Shown here in pieces: positions 24,268 through 32,435 of a DNA stretch of 64,000 nucleotides. Numbering within the stretch: the first letter of the stretch is position 1; every line of letters begins with the position of its first letter. The notes below the pieces were generated by a model. The model had not been told where the DNA came from, made no database searches, and was given only the letters and a program-made list of their open reading frames with translations. The stretch covers positions 310,001 through 374,000 of the forward strand of contig NZ_LT635455.1 of NCBI RefSeq assembly GCF_900119915.1. The letters run 5' to 3'. Made by a program: the position numbers and the translations under genes. This DNA comes from Olsenella timonensis (GTDB lineage: Bacteria > Actinomycetota > Coriobacteriia > Coriobacteriales > Atopobiaceae).

Positions 24268-26628
24268 TCATCGGTGCGGCCAGCTCGCCACGCGCTCCCT
24301 CATGCCCTCCACGTCCAGGACGCCGCAGGCAAAGCCCTTGCGCACGAGGCTCTCGGGCACGAGCTCGTCGTACTTCTCGAAGTAGGGAACCTCTGCGGGG
24401 TAGAGGAGCTCCATCGGGTCGTCGAGGCGCTCCGCGGCATCCTTCACGACCGAGAGGAACGTCTGCTCGTCGGCGGCCATCACAAAGGTCATGAAGTACG
24501 GCCGTGACGAGTTCACCCCCTTGATTCCCAGCTCTGCGGCGCACTTGATCTTGATGAGGCGCTCCAGTGCGAGAAACGCGTAGGTCCCCAGCCACGGCAG
24601 CAGGCACCACATGGTCTGCTCCTTGTCGTTCTCGCCGAGGCAGACGAGCGGGCCCGCGGCGAGCCCCGATTCCCTCGCCGCCCGTCGCGCCTCGCGCAGA
24701 CGGGCCCGGGCATGGTCGCGCAGATAGGGGTAGGGCGCGCTCTCCTCCAGCACGCGCCGCATGCGCTCGAGGACGTGCGTGTTGATGTCTCCCGCAACGT
24801 CGCCGAAGTAGGCGGGAACCCTGCCCTTGACCAGCGTGACGTAGAGGAGGCGCCGCTCGTGGTCCACCTCGTCCACGACCCAGACGCGGCCCGCGATGGC
24901 GACCTTCTCGCCCGGGGGCGGCGGGGCGCAGAGCGTGCCGATCTCCTCCGAGCCGGAGCGCACCGTGTACTCGACGTTCTCCTGGAAGACCGCGAAGAAC
25001 TTGTAGGAGCCGGTCACACGCTCGCCCGCCAGGCCCACGATGAGCCCCCCGCCCTCGGTCTGCTCGACGAAGTCGTTGCGGAGCAGGTGGCGAAGGAGCT
25101 CGCGGAAGTCGTCGGTCGTCACGCGGTGGAAGTAGGTGAGCGTGAGCACGCGGCTCGCCAGCTGGGCAGGGGAGAGCTCCCCCTCCCCGGCGAGCGTGGC
25201 CAGGGTCTGATGGCAGAGCAGGCTGTAGGGCAGGCGGTCGAGGTTGGGCGGCTCGACCCAGCGCTCCTCCCGGTAGAGCTGGACGAGGGCGATGCCCTGG
25301 AGGAGCTTCCAGGGGATGGTCTCGGGCAGCAGCGTCCTCGCCTCCGGCTGCTCCTCGCGCATGACGAACCACATCTCGGGCGCCGATCCGCGCCTGCCCG
25401 TGCGCCCCATGCGCTGCAGGAATCCCGAGACCGTGAACGGCGCGTCTATCTGGAACGCCCGCTCGAGACGGCCCACGTCGATGCCCAGCTCCAGCGTGGC
25501 CGTCGCAACGATCGAGAGGTCGGAGGCGTCGTCACGCATCTGCTCCTCGGCGCTCTCGCGAATGGCGGCGGAAAGGTTGCCGTGGTGGATGAGGAAGCGG
25601 TCCGGCTCGCCGTTTGCCTCGCAGTAGGCGCGCAGCGTGGTGCAGACCTCCTCGGCCTCCTCGCGCGAGTTGGAGAAGATCAGGCACTTGTGCCCGCGAG
25701 TATGCTCAAAGATGTATCCCAGTCCCGGGTCTGAGCTCGCGGGCGCAAGGTCGGTGGGCTGCTCGACAGGCGCCGGGACTACCTCCGCGCGCAGTTCTGC
25801 AGGCGCGCCCTGTGCGCCGAAGCTGTTTGAGCACGGAGGTAGTCCCGGCGCCCCCGGCTCCATCGCGATGACGTCGGCCTCGATCTCGCCGCTGGCAGAT
25901 TGGGGCTGGGACTCATCTGCCTGAGGGCCGCTCTGGTAGAAGTGCTCCATCGAGAGGCGCCAGACGCGAGGGGGCTCCTCGACGCGCGGTATCACGCAGT
26001 TGCGGGTGGTTCCGGCGGCGAGAAACGCGCCCACGGCCTCCGGGTCGCCGATCGTGGCGGAGAGGCCGATGCGACGCGGCTCCACGCCCGCCATTCTCGC
26101 CAGACGCTCGATGAGGCAGAGACACTGGCCGCCGCGGTCCTGCCGCAGCAGCGAGTGAATCTCGTCGACCACCACGTAGCGCAGGTCGCAGAAGAGCTTG
26201 GACACGACGGCGTGACGGCGCATGAGCAGCGCCTCGAGAGACTCCGGCGTGATCTGCAGGATGCCGGAGGGGCGCCTGACGAGCCGTGCCTTGTGCGAGG
26301 CGGAGACGTCCCCGTGCCAGTGCCAGACGCTGACGCCAGCCTCCTCGCAGAGGTCGGTCAGACGGTAGAACTGGTCGTTGATCAGCGCCTTGGTGGGACC
26401 GATGTAGAGCGCGCCCACCGAGGCGGGCGGGTCCTCCCAGAACTCGGTGAGAATGGGGAAGAAGGCCGCCTCCGTCTTGCCCGACGCCGTGGAGGCGCAC
26501 AGCAGGACGTGGTCGTCAGTGTCGAAGATCGCCTCGCCCGCGGCGACCTGGACGCCCCGCAGGCTCTCCCATTCGTGCGAGTAGATGAAGTCCTGCACGA
26601 ACGGTGCGTATCGGTCAAAGACGCCCAC
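24268..26628 (-). CDS. Lhr/BrxHI-like DEAD/DEAH superfamily 2 helicase
   Basis: A 786-residue ATP-dependent helicase. Motif I is ASTASGKT (45-52), motif II DEIH (155-158), motif III SAT (190-192), and motif VI LQRMGRTGRRG near residue 395. The C-terminal 350 residues, with winged-helix and Lhr-type core parts, resemble the large helicases called Lhr-like or BrxHI-type. Between motif III and the second RecA domain lies a 75-residue low-complexity linker rich in Pro, Ala and Glu; part of it is encoded by an 84-bp palindromic element (25769-25852). It is the last of three minus-strand genes (TerB protein, BrxD-like ATPase, helicase) that may work together, though other genes separate them here. 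Confidence 0.85.
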   Translation of the reverse strand: MGVFDRYAPFVQDFIYSHEWESLRGVQVAAGEAIFDTDDHVLLCASTASGKTEAAFFPILTEFWEDPPASVGALYIGPTKALINDQFYRLTDLCEEAGVSVWHWHGDVSASHKARLVRRPSGILQITPESLEALLMRRHAVVSKLFCDLRYVVVDEIHSLLRQDRGGQCLCLIERLARMAGVEPRRIGLSATIGDPEAVGAFLAAGTTRNCVIPRVEEPPRVWRLSMEHFYQSGPQADESQPQSASGEIEADVIAMEPGAPGLPPCSNSFGAQGAPAELRAEVVPAPVEQPTDLAPASSDPGLGYIFEHTRGHKCLIFSNSREEAEEVCTTLRAYCEANGEPDRFLIHHGNLSAAIRESAEEQMRDDASDLSIVATATLELGIDVGRLERAFQIDAPFTVSGFLQRMGRTGRRGSAPEMWFVMREEQPEARTLLPETIPWKLLQGIALVQLYREERWVEPPNLDRLPYSLLCHQTLATLAGEGELSPAQLASRVLTLTYFHRVTTDDFRELLRHLLRNDFVEQTEGGGLIVGLAGERVTGSYKFFAVFQENVEYTVRSGSEEIGTLCAPPPPGEKVAIAGRVWVVDEVDHERRLLYVTLVKGRVPAYFGDVAGDINTHVLERMRRVLEESAPYPYLRDHARARLREARRAARESGLAAGPLVCLGENDKEQTMWCLLPWLGTYAFLALERLIKIKCAAELGIKGVNSSRPYFMTFVMAADEQTFLSVVKDAAERLDDPMELLYPAEVPYFEKYDELVPESLVRKGFACGVLDVEGMRERVASWPHR
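25769..25852. repeat. In-frame palindromic element inside the helicase gene
   Basis: GGCGCCGGGACTACCTCCG (25769-25787) and its exact reverse complement (25834-25852) form a perfect 19-bp inverted repeat around 46 nt. The whole unit is 84 bp, or 28 codons, so it keeps the frame. It encodes residues 260-287 of the helicase, inside the disordered linker. It looks like an inserted palindromic element tolerated in a linker. Confidence 0.75.
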
Positions 26629-26731
26629 GATCCCTCCCTGGACAGAACACGTGTTTCATACTACCAGAGAGGGGGTGCGGTTGACCTGATAAACTAAGAT
26701 AGCGCGTTGACCGGAGCTTTGGAGGCCGCTC

Positions 26732-27649
26732 ATGTCTGGAAGAGGGTCGGGTCGCATCGGACGTCTGGGTGCGTGTCTGCTCGTCGCGCTCGCGACCGTC
26801 CTGTGCGCGGGATGCGCAGAGCGCGTTGACTCTCTCGTTCGCCTTGTCGAAAGCCAGGTGACGGGAGAGGAGTACGTGAGCCCGCGGGGACAGGCTTGCC
26901 TCGACGCGGCGGAGGGGCTCCTCGATGCCCTCGAGGCAGGAGACCGGGATGCGATCGTCGGGCTCTTCTCGCCCGAGGCAACCGCGAGCTCCGACGATCT
27001 TGACGAGCGCGCCCGAGAGCTCGCGGAGAGCTGCTCCGGTCATGTCGGCTACCTGGACGCCCACTCTGCGGCGCGCCCCATGGAGTCCGAGAGGGTCGAT
27101 GACGGAAGGCGTCGCGTCGAGCTCTCGACCACCTTCTCGTTTGCCCTCGATGACGAGAACTACTGGTGCTTCATGACGCTCGTGAGCGAGGACGAGTTTG
27201 ACGAGGCCGAGGAGGGCGTCTCCACGATCATCGTGTGGTCCGAGGAAGCTTACTCAGCGATGCTCTACGAGGAGCGGGGGACGGACTGGCCCGAGGGCCT
27301 GGGGCTGCACCTCCGGCTGAGCTATCCCCTGGAGTGGGAGACGCGTCTCGTGAACGGCGACCCCCTGCGCTACGAGGCCGGGGACGTCATCTCCGACACG
27401 GGCGAGGTCGCGGCGCTTCTCGACGAGGGCGAGATGACCATCACCGACCTCGAGGAGCGTTGTGGGCGCCCCTGCTGCGTGTCGTGGTCGAGCGACGGCC
27501 GCGTCTACTACGAGCTTCCCGCTGACGGGGAGGGGCCCCGCTACCTGGAGGTTAACGCGACGGCGTCGGACGAGCCGGTCTACTCTGCGTATGTGGTGGA
27601 CGAGCGCGGCGTGGTCGAGAAGGTCTGGGACCGGGAGGACGACGCCTAG
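26732..27649 (+). CDS. Lipoprotein, DUF5104-like
   Basis: A 305-residue secreted lipoprotein: signal peptide with arginines and a hydrophobic core, lipobox LCAGC at about residues 25-29. The next 110 residues (QACLDAAEGLLDALEAGDRDAIVGLFSPEA and similar) resemble DUF5104/NTF2-like lipoproteins in which a helix pair precedes a curved sheet. The C-terminal half is unassigned. TTGGAGG precedes the ATG. It lies between the helicase (divergent) and the BrxD-like ATPase (convergent, overlapping by 4 nt), so it interrupts the minus-strand trio and is probably unrelated to it. Confidence 0.7.
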   Translation: MSGRGSGRIGRLGACLLVALATVLCAGCAERVDSLVRLVESQVTGEEYVSPRGQACLDAAEGLLDALEAGDRDAIVGLFSPEATASSDDLDERARELAESCSGHVGYLDAHSAARPMESERVDDGRRRVELSTTFSFALDDENYWCFMTLVSEDEFDEAEEGVSTIIVWSEEAYSAMLYEERGTDWPEGLGLHLRLSYPLEWETRLVNGDPLRYEAGDVISDTGEVAALLDEGEMTITDLEERCGRPCCVSWSSDGRVYYELPADGEGPRYLEVNATASDEPVYSAYVVDERGVVEKVWDREDDA

Positions 27650-28941
27650 ATCGTGAACTCGGCGTAGGCGCCGTCGGCGTCCTCCCTGCCGGCGGCGACG
27701 ACGGGGGCGCTGACGGCCCCGGAGAACGCGTCGCTCGCGAGGAGGGCGTCCACGTCCGAGCCCGGGTTCTGGCAGACGATGTCGAGGAGCTCGATGAAGT
27801 CGCGAATGACCTCGCGCGGCGTGAGGTGGGTGTCCGCCCCCACGCGGCCGAACTCGACCTTGAGGAAGCCTGCGAGCTGCTCCTCGGTGAGCGTGCGCTC
27901 GTAGCCGAAGTAGCCGGCGTGGATGTCGGCGAGCTTCTCGATGAGGACGAGCAGCTCCTCGTAGGTGAGGGGTTCGAGATGGATGACCGGGGCAAGCATG
28001 TCCGCGAGGCCGGCCCCCGCGAAGCGCCCCTGCGTGAGACGGCTGCGCAGTGCCTCGTAGGAGAAGACGCCGCGCCGCCTGTCCTCGATTGACTGCGGGG
28101 TGCCGCCCATGATGACGCCCAGGTGGTGAGCCTTGCCCTGGAGCGTGTCGTTGTACATGGTGAGGATCTTCTCGTAGTTGTACTGGCGCGACGTGGCGTT
28201 GGGGATCTTGTAGAGGTTCACGAGCTCGTCGACGAGGACGACGAGCCCCTGGTAGCCGGCTCCGACGAGGAACTGGGCGAAGAGCTTGAGGTACTCGTAC
28301 CAGGTGTCGTCGGTGATGCAGGCGTTGACGCCCAGCTCGCCGCGCGCCTCCGTCTTGGTGCGGAACTCGCCCCGCAGCCACTTTGTCACGCCGGCGCGGC
28401 GCTCGACGTCTCCCTCGAGGGAGGCCTGGTAGTAGAGGCGCAGGACCTGGGTGAAGTCGAAGCCGCAGACCAGCTCCCGGATGGGGGCCAGCTGCGCCGC
28501 GAGCGCAGCCTCGGGGTCCGGCTGCTCGCGCAGGGCCGCCACCCAGCGGTCCAGCACCAGCGCGAGGGCGCCCCCCTCGGGGCGCGTCTTGGTGGAGAGG
28601 TTGCGGACGAGCTCGCGATAGGTCGCCAGTCCCTGGCCCTGACCTCCCTGGAGGCGGCGCTCGGGGGAGAGGTCTGCGTCCGCCACCACGAAGCCGTTGC
28701 CCATCGCGTGCGTGCGGATGGTCTGGAGCAGGAAGCTCTTGCCCGCGCCGTAGCGGCCCACGAGGAAGCGGAAGCTCGCGCCGCCGTCCGCCACGAGCTC
28801 GAGGTCGTGCAGCAGCGCCTTGATCTCCCGCTCGCGCCCGACGGTGATGTAGGGCAGTCCGATGCGCGGCACGACGCCGCCCTTGAGCGAGTTGATGATG
28901 ACCGCGGCGATGCGCCTGGGCACCTTCGGCGTGCCTGTCAC
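27646..28941 (-). CDS. BrxD-like P-loop ATPase (DUF2791 family)
   Basis: A 431-residue ATP-binding protein of the DUF2791 family, known as BrxD in some BREX phage-defence loci. Seen here: PYITVGREREIKALLHDLE (a typical start), Walker A GRYGAGKS (62-69), Walker B VVLVDE (234-239), then NLYKIPNATSRQYNYEKIL and GVIMGGTPQSIEDRRRG. The GTG at 28941 is preferred over ATG 28971 because GGGAGG lies 5 nt upstream and because ATG 28971 overlaps a TATCAT -10 box. It lies on the same strand as, and upstream of, the Lhr-like helicase, with a lipoprotein gene between. The family forms ring-like ATPases that act on DNA in known systems (established for BREX relatives, inferred here). Confidence 0.82.
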   Translation of the reverse strand: MTGTPKVPRRIAAVIINSLKGGVVPRIGLPYITVGREREIKALLHDLELVADGGASFRFLVGRYGAGKSFLLQTIRTHAMGNGFVVADADLSPERRLQGGQGQGLATYRELVRNLSTKTRPEGGALALVLDRWVAALREQPDPEAALAAQLAPIRELVCGFDFTQVLRLYYQASLEGDVERRAGVTKWLRGEFRTKTEARGELGVNACITDDTWYEYLKLFAQFLVGAGYQGLVVLVDELVNLYKIPNATSRQYNYEKILTMYNDTLQGKAHHLGVIMGGTPQSIEDRRRGVFSYEALRSRLTQGRFAGAGLADMLAPVIHLEPLTYEELLVLIEKLADIHAGYFGYERTLTEEQLAGFLKVEFGRVGADTHLTPREVIRDFIELLDIVCQNPGSDVDALLASDAFSGAVSAPVVAAGREDADGAYAEFTI

Positions 28942-28969
28942 GGAGCCTCCCTTCCCCGACGGGCCTCCC

Positions 28970-28975
28970 ATGATA
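28970..28975 (-). promoter_or_regulatory. Candidate -10 box of the BrxD-like gene
   Basis: TATCAT on the minus strand overlaps the upstream-most ATG of the frame. Transcription would then begin near 28,963 and leave a leader of about 22 nt with GGGAGG before GTG 28941. This supports the shorter start. Confidence 0.4.
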
Positions 28976-29019
28976 GCATGCGCCCGGGACGGAGCAAACA
29001 GATGTTCTGCTCACAGAAA

Positions 29020-29048
29020 GGCCGGTCCCGAGCCTGTCGGGACCGGCC
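29020..29048 (-). terminator. Intrinsic terminator of the alcohol dehydrogenase gene
   Basis: GGCCGGTCCCGA and TCGGGACCGGCC form a perfect 12-bp stem with a 5-nt loop. On the minus strand TTTCTG follows. It separates the MFS-ADH operon from the BrxD-like gene. Confidence 0.75.
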
Positions 29049-29074
29049 CCGAAGATGCCGTGCCGCCGGATGTC

Positions 29075-30133
29075 CTACCAGCTGATCTTCACGATCGGCT
29101 TGATGAGGTCGCGGGGCTTCTCGTCCATGACGCGGAAGGCGTCCTCGATCTTGTCGAATCCCTCGAAGGCGTAGTTGAGCATCTTGCCGGGGTGCAGACG
29201 ACCGGCGCGGATGATGTTGAGCAGACGGCCGATGCGGTAGGCGCCGCCGGGGCAGAACCCCGTCTTGAGGGCGACGTCGCTCATTCCGAGGCCCCAGAGC
29301 GCGGTGGGGATCTCAAAGGTCTCGGAGGCGTCGAAGTAGTTGATGTTGGAGATCACCCCGCCGGGGCGCGTGAGCTGGAGCGCCTGGTTGACGCTCGACG
29401 CCCTGCCGCCGGCGATGATGCAGGCGTCGACGGGGCCGGCGAGGTCGAGGATCTGCTCGACCACGTCTCCCTCCTTGTAGCTCACGATGTCCGTGGCGCC
29501 AAACTCCCGCGCGAGGGCGGCACAGTTGGGACGGGTGCCGATGCCGATGATGCGGCCGGCGCCGCGCAGCGCCGCGCCGGCGATCGCCATGAGGCCGACG
29601 GGGCCGATGCCAAAGACCACGACGGTGTCACCAAACTGCACGTCGGCCTGCTCCACCCCGTAGAAGCCCGTCGACATCATGTCGACGGTCATGAGCGCGT
29701 CCTCGACGCTCACGTCCTCGGGCTTGGCCACGAGGTTGGCGTCGGCGTTGTTGACGTGGTAGAACTCGGCGAAGACGCCGTCCTTGCTGCCCATGAACTT
29801 GAAGCTGCCGATGAGACGGCGGTCGTGGGCGTTGTTGTCGTTGCGGCGCTGCAGCTGCGGGACCTCCCAGTCGGGCGTGTTGCAGGGCACCACGACGATG
29901 TCGCCGGGCCTGAAGTTCTGGACGAGCTCGCCCACCTCGACGACCTCGCCGATGGACTCGTGCCCGAGGATGAGGTTGTGCTTGGGACCCGACCCGCCGT
30001 GCATGCAGTGCGTGTCGCTCGAGCACGGTGCGACCGCGACGGGGCGCAGCAGCGCGTCGAGCGGGCCGACCTGCGGGCGGTCCTTCTCCATCCAGCCGGG
30101 GTTGTTCACTTCTATGACGCCGTACCCACGCAT
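29075..30133 (-). CDS. Zinc-dependent secondary-alcohol dehydrogenase (NADP type)
   Basis: A 352-residue medium-chain dehydrogenase close to the isopropanol dehydrogenase of Clostridium beijerinckii; the whole start MRGYGVIEVNNPGWMEKDRP follows that enzyme. Catalytic zinc ligands are Cys37 (PCSSDTH), His58-Glu59 (GHES) and Asp151 (VDMMSTG). The structural-zinc cysteine loop of other MDRs is absent, as in that clade. The cofactor loop GVGxR is present as IGIGTRPNC, compatible with NADP(H). It interconverts ketones or aldehydes and alcohols. It lies 79 nt downstream of the MFS gene on the same strand and is probably co-regulated by the divergent TetR protein. Confidence 0.92.
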   Translation of the reverse strand: MRGYGVIEVNNPGWMEKDRPQVGPLDALLRPVAVAPCSSDTHCMHGGSGPKHNLILGHESIGEVVEVGELVQNFRPGDIVVVPCNTPDWEVPQLQRRNDNNAHDRRLIGSFKFMGSKDGVFAEFYHVNNADANLVAKPEDVSVEDALMTVDMMSTGFYGVEQADVQFGDTVVVFGIGPVGLMAIAGAALRGAGRIIGIGTRPNCAALAREFGATDIVSYKEGDVVEQILDLAGPVDACIIAGGRASSVNQALQLTRPGGVISNINYFDASETFEIPTALWGLGMSDVALKTGFCPGGAYRIGRLLNIIRAGRLHPGKMLNYAFEGFDKIEDAFRVMDEKPRDLIKPIVKISW

Positions 30134-30212
30134 GTTGGTGATCCTTTCCTTCGGGAGCGGCATTGGCCCGCCGCTCGGACAACCTGGTTCTTCTCGCCGG
30201 TCCCGGCGCCTG

Positions 30213-31661
30213 CTAGGAGGTGTGGCCCTCGCGGCGGTCGAGGACGAAGATGCGCACGAGCGTGATGACGATGCCCACGATCACGAGCCCCATGAGGATG
30301 AGGAAGGTGCGTGACATGCCAGTGATGAAGACGTCCGGCCGCTCGGGGATGTAGGCGGTCACGCGATAGCCGGCGACGTCGCTCATGTTGCCGTAGAGCA
30401 ATGCCATGGAGACGGTGATGCCGAGCGACTGGCCGAGGTAGCGCATGAGGTTCCCGAGCGAGCCCACGAAGCCGAGCATCTCGGGCTTGGCGTGGCTCAT
30501 GATGAGGGAGTTGTTGGGCGCCTGGAAGATGGCGCTGCCAAGCGAGGTCCCCATCATGATCGCGACGATGAGCGGGATGGGGGTGTCGAGCGAGAGCGAG
30601 GCGAACAGGCTCAAGCCCAGCGCGAACAGCGCGGCGCCGACGACGACGGGGATGTTGCAGCCGATCTTGTCGGAGATGGTGCCGGAGATCGGGCCGACGA
30701 TGGCGTTCACGAGCGAGTACGTCGCCACGATGGCGCCCGCGACGCCCGGCGCGATGCCCATGGCCTGCTGCAGGTAGAACGGGGAGATGACCGTGATGCC
30801 CGAGAGGGCGAGGAACACGCAGACGGCCGTGAGCAGGCAGGCGTCGAAGCCGAGGTTCTTGAAGACGTCCATGTTGATGAGCGGGTCGGACTCGCGGCGC
30901 TCCACGATGACGAAGAGCACGAGCAGGACCGCAGCCGCGGCGAGCATGACCGCGTGCAGGGGCGAGAACCCCTTCTGCATGAGGGTGATGGCGGCAAAGA
31001 AGAGCAGGATGGCGGGAGAGAGCAGGACGGCGCCCTTGACGTCGAAGCGCTTCCTCTCCGCGGGGCGGCGGTTGGGCAGGACCCTGAGGCCGACGAGGAA
31101 CGAGACGATGCCGATGGGCACGTTGATGAGGAAGATGACGCGCCAGGGGGCTATGGAGACGAGGGTGCCGCCAATGGTGGGGCCGGACATGGCGCCGAGG
31201 GCGGTGAAGGTGGCCAGCAGCCCGAGGGCGCGGCCTCGGCTGTCTGCGAACATCTCGGTGATGATGCCCTGGTTGTTGGCCATGCTGGCAGCGATGCCGA
31301 GCCCCTGGACGGCGCGCGCGGCGATGAGGATGGGCAGGCTCGGCGCAAGCGCGCTCAGGAGCGACCCCACGGTGAAGGTGACGACGCCGAACTGGAAGAC
31401 GCGTACCTTGCCGATCATGTCGCCGAGACGGCCGAAGGTGAGCAGGAACGCGCAGCTCACCACCAGCAGCGTGCTCGAGACCCACTGGACGAGGGCCATG
31501 TCCACCTCGAACGCGGTCTGCAGGGTGGGGAGCGCCACGTTGGCGATCGTGGTGTCGAGCATCTCCATGAGCGTCATGCACAGAATGACGACGAGGGCGA
31601 GGTTCTTCTGCCCCTTGGAGAGCTCTGCCGGGGATGAGGGCGATGTGCTCTGCTTGTTCAC
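30213..31661 (-). CDS. MFS efflux transporter, DHA2 (14-span) family
   Basis: A 482-residue drug/H+ antiporter-like protein. Motif A appears as LGDMIGKVRVFQFG, the DHA2-type start of span 1 as LMEMLDTTIANVALP, and motif C as ALGAMSGPTIGG. About 14 hydrophobic spans fit the EmrB/QacA group. The start is GTG at 31661 preceded by AAAGGAACC; the long upstream extension of the frame is ignored because it runs through the promoter region and the opposite TetR gene. With the ADH downstream and TetR divergent it forms a typical inducible efflux/detoxification module. Confidence 0.9.
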   Translation of the reverse strand: MNKQSTSPSSPAELSKGQKNLALVVILCMTLMEMLDTTIANVALPTLQTAFEVDMALVQWVSSTLLVVSCAFLLTFGRLGDMIGKVRVFQFGVVTFTVGSLLSALAPSLPILIAARAVQGLGIAASMANNQGIITEMFADSRGRALGLLATFTALGAMSGPTIGGTLVSIAPWRVIFLINVPIGIVSFLVGLRVLPNRRPAERKRFDVKGAVLLSPAILLFFAAITLMQKGFSPLHAVMLAAAAVLLVLFVIVERRESDPLINMDVFKNLGFDACLLTAVCVFLALSGITVISPFYLQQAMGIAPGVAGAIVATYSLVNAIVGPISGTISDKIGCNIPVVVGAALFALGLSLFASLSLDTPIPLIVAIMMGTSLGSAIFQAPNNSLIMSHAKPEMLGFVGSLGNLMRYLGQSLGITVSMALLYGNMSDVAGYRVTAYIPERPDVFITGMSRTFLILMGLVIVGIVITLVRIFVLDRREGHTS

Positions 31662-31698
31662 GCTGGTTCCTTTCGGTCTTGCCGTCGGGGGACTGACT

Positions 31699-31720
31699 TG
31701 GCGTACACGAATGTACGCCA
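31699..31720. promoter_or_regulatory. Perfect palindrome, probable TetR operator
   Basis: TGGCGTACA-CGAA-TGTACGCCA: two 9-bp arms around 4 nt. It lies 38 nt upstream of the MFS start, in the divergent region between MFS and tetR, where an autoregulatory TetR-family operator is expected. Confidence 0.65.
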
Positions 31721-31735
31721 CGCGCACCCATAAAA

Positions 31736-31773
31736 TGACCAGATTAAGAAAATCGGTCACGTTTATTCGGTCA
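31736..31773. promoter_or_regulatory. Second repeat group (CGGTCA) upstream of tetR
   Basis: TGACC-AGATT and AATCGGTCA (31736-31759) form an imperfect inverted repeat, and a further direct copy ATTCGGTCA ends at 31773. It lies 33 nt before the tetR start. It could be a second operator or a site for another regulator; TTTTGACC on the minus strand might be a -35 for the MFS gene. Confidence 0.4.
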
Positions 31774-31805
31774 AAATGGGGGGAGGAGACGAGCGGGAGG
31801 CGATC

Positions 31806-32435
31806 ATGCCGGCGATTTTTTCCGAGGAGGAGCGCAGGGGGCTGCGCCTTCGCATGCTGGACATCGGCTGGGAGCTGCTGCGCAACAAGGGCTTCCGCGC
31901 GCTGCGCGTGGAGGACGTGGCCCGGCGGGCGGGTCTCGCCAAGGGCACCTTCTACCACTTCTTCCCGTCCAAGGACGCCTTCCTTCAGGAGATGGTCGCG
32001 GAGAACCGACGCGAGCTCTCCGCGGGGTTCGAGGGGCTGCTCGCCGGCGAGGGCCGTCCCGAGGAGGCGCGCGTCCGAGCGTGCCTGCACGAGGTGTGGC
32101 ACAGCGAGCGGCTGGTGTTTCGCTGCGTCGGGCTGGAGGACTACCGCAGGGTGTGCCTCACGCTGCCCGAGGGGTTCCAGCTGGGGCCCGTCGCGGGGAG
32201 CGGCATCATAGGAGGCCTGCTCGAGCGCGTGGCCCCCGAGCGCGACGCGGAGGCGCACGAGGTGGCGATGGCGCTGCAGCGCGTCGCGGCGCTCGCGCTC
32301 ATGACCGAGGGGGTCTCCGACCGTGCCACGCTCGACCGTGTCGTCGACATCTTGATTGACGACGCGGTCGACGTGCTCTTCGGGAGGCGGGACGCGTCTG
32401 GCGGGCCCGTGCGTGAGGAGGCGGGGCGCGCCTAG
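31806..32435 (+). CDS. TetR/AcrR family transcriptional regulator
   Basis: A 209-residue repressor. The N-terminal helix-turn-helix is clear: MLDIGWELLRNKGFRALRVED then VARRAGLAKGTFYHFFPSKDAF, matching the TetR signature. The C-terminal ligand domain is not assignable. ATG 31806 is chosen for GGGAGG 5 nt upstream; 31776 is the longer alternative. It is divergent from the MFS-ADH operon, with a perfect palindrome between. Its stop overlaps that of the convergent TerB gene. Confidence 0.9.
   Translation: MPAIFSEEERRGLRLRMLDIGWELLRNKGFRALRVEDVARRAGLAKGTFYHFFPSKDAFLQEMVAENRRELSAGFEGLLAGEGRPEEARVRACLHEVWHSERLVFRCVGLEDYRRVCLTLPEGFQLGPVAGSGIIGGLLERVAPERDAEAHEVAMALQRVAALALMTEGVSDRATLDRVVDILIDDAVDVLFGRRDASGGPVREEAGRA

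Noticed and set aside
24268-28941. Complete BREX locus
   Set aside because: No PglX methylase, PglZ phosphatase, BrxC/PglY or BrxL is present, so only BREX-like components can be claimed.
30213-32258. Long N-terminal extension of the MFS transporter (681 codons)
   Set aside because: The extension runs through the promoter/operator region and opposite tetR; GTG 31661 has a ribosome site and the normal family start.
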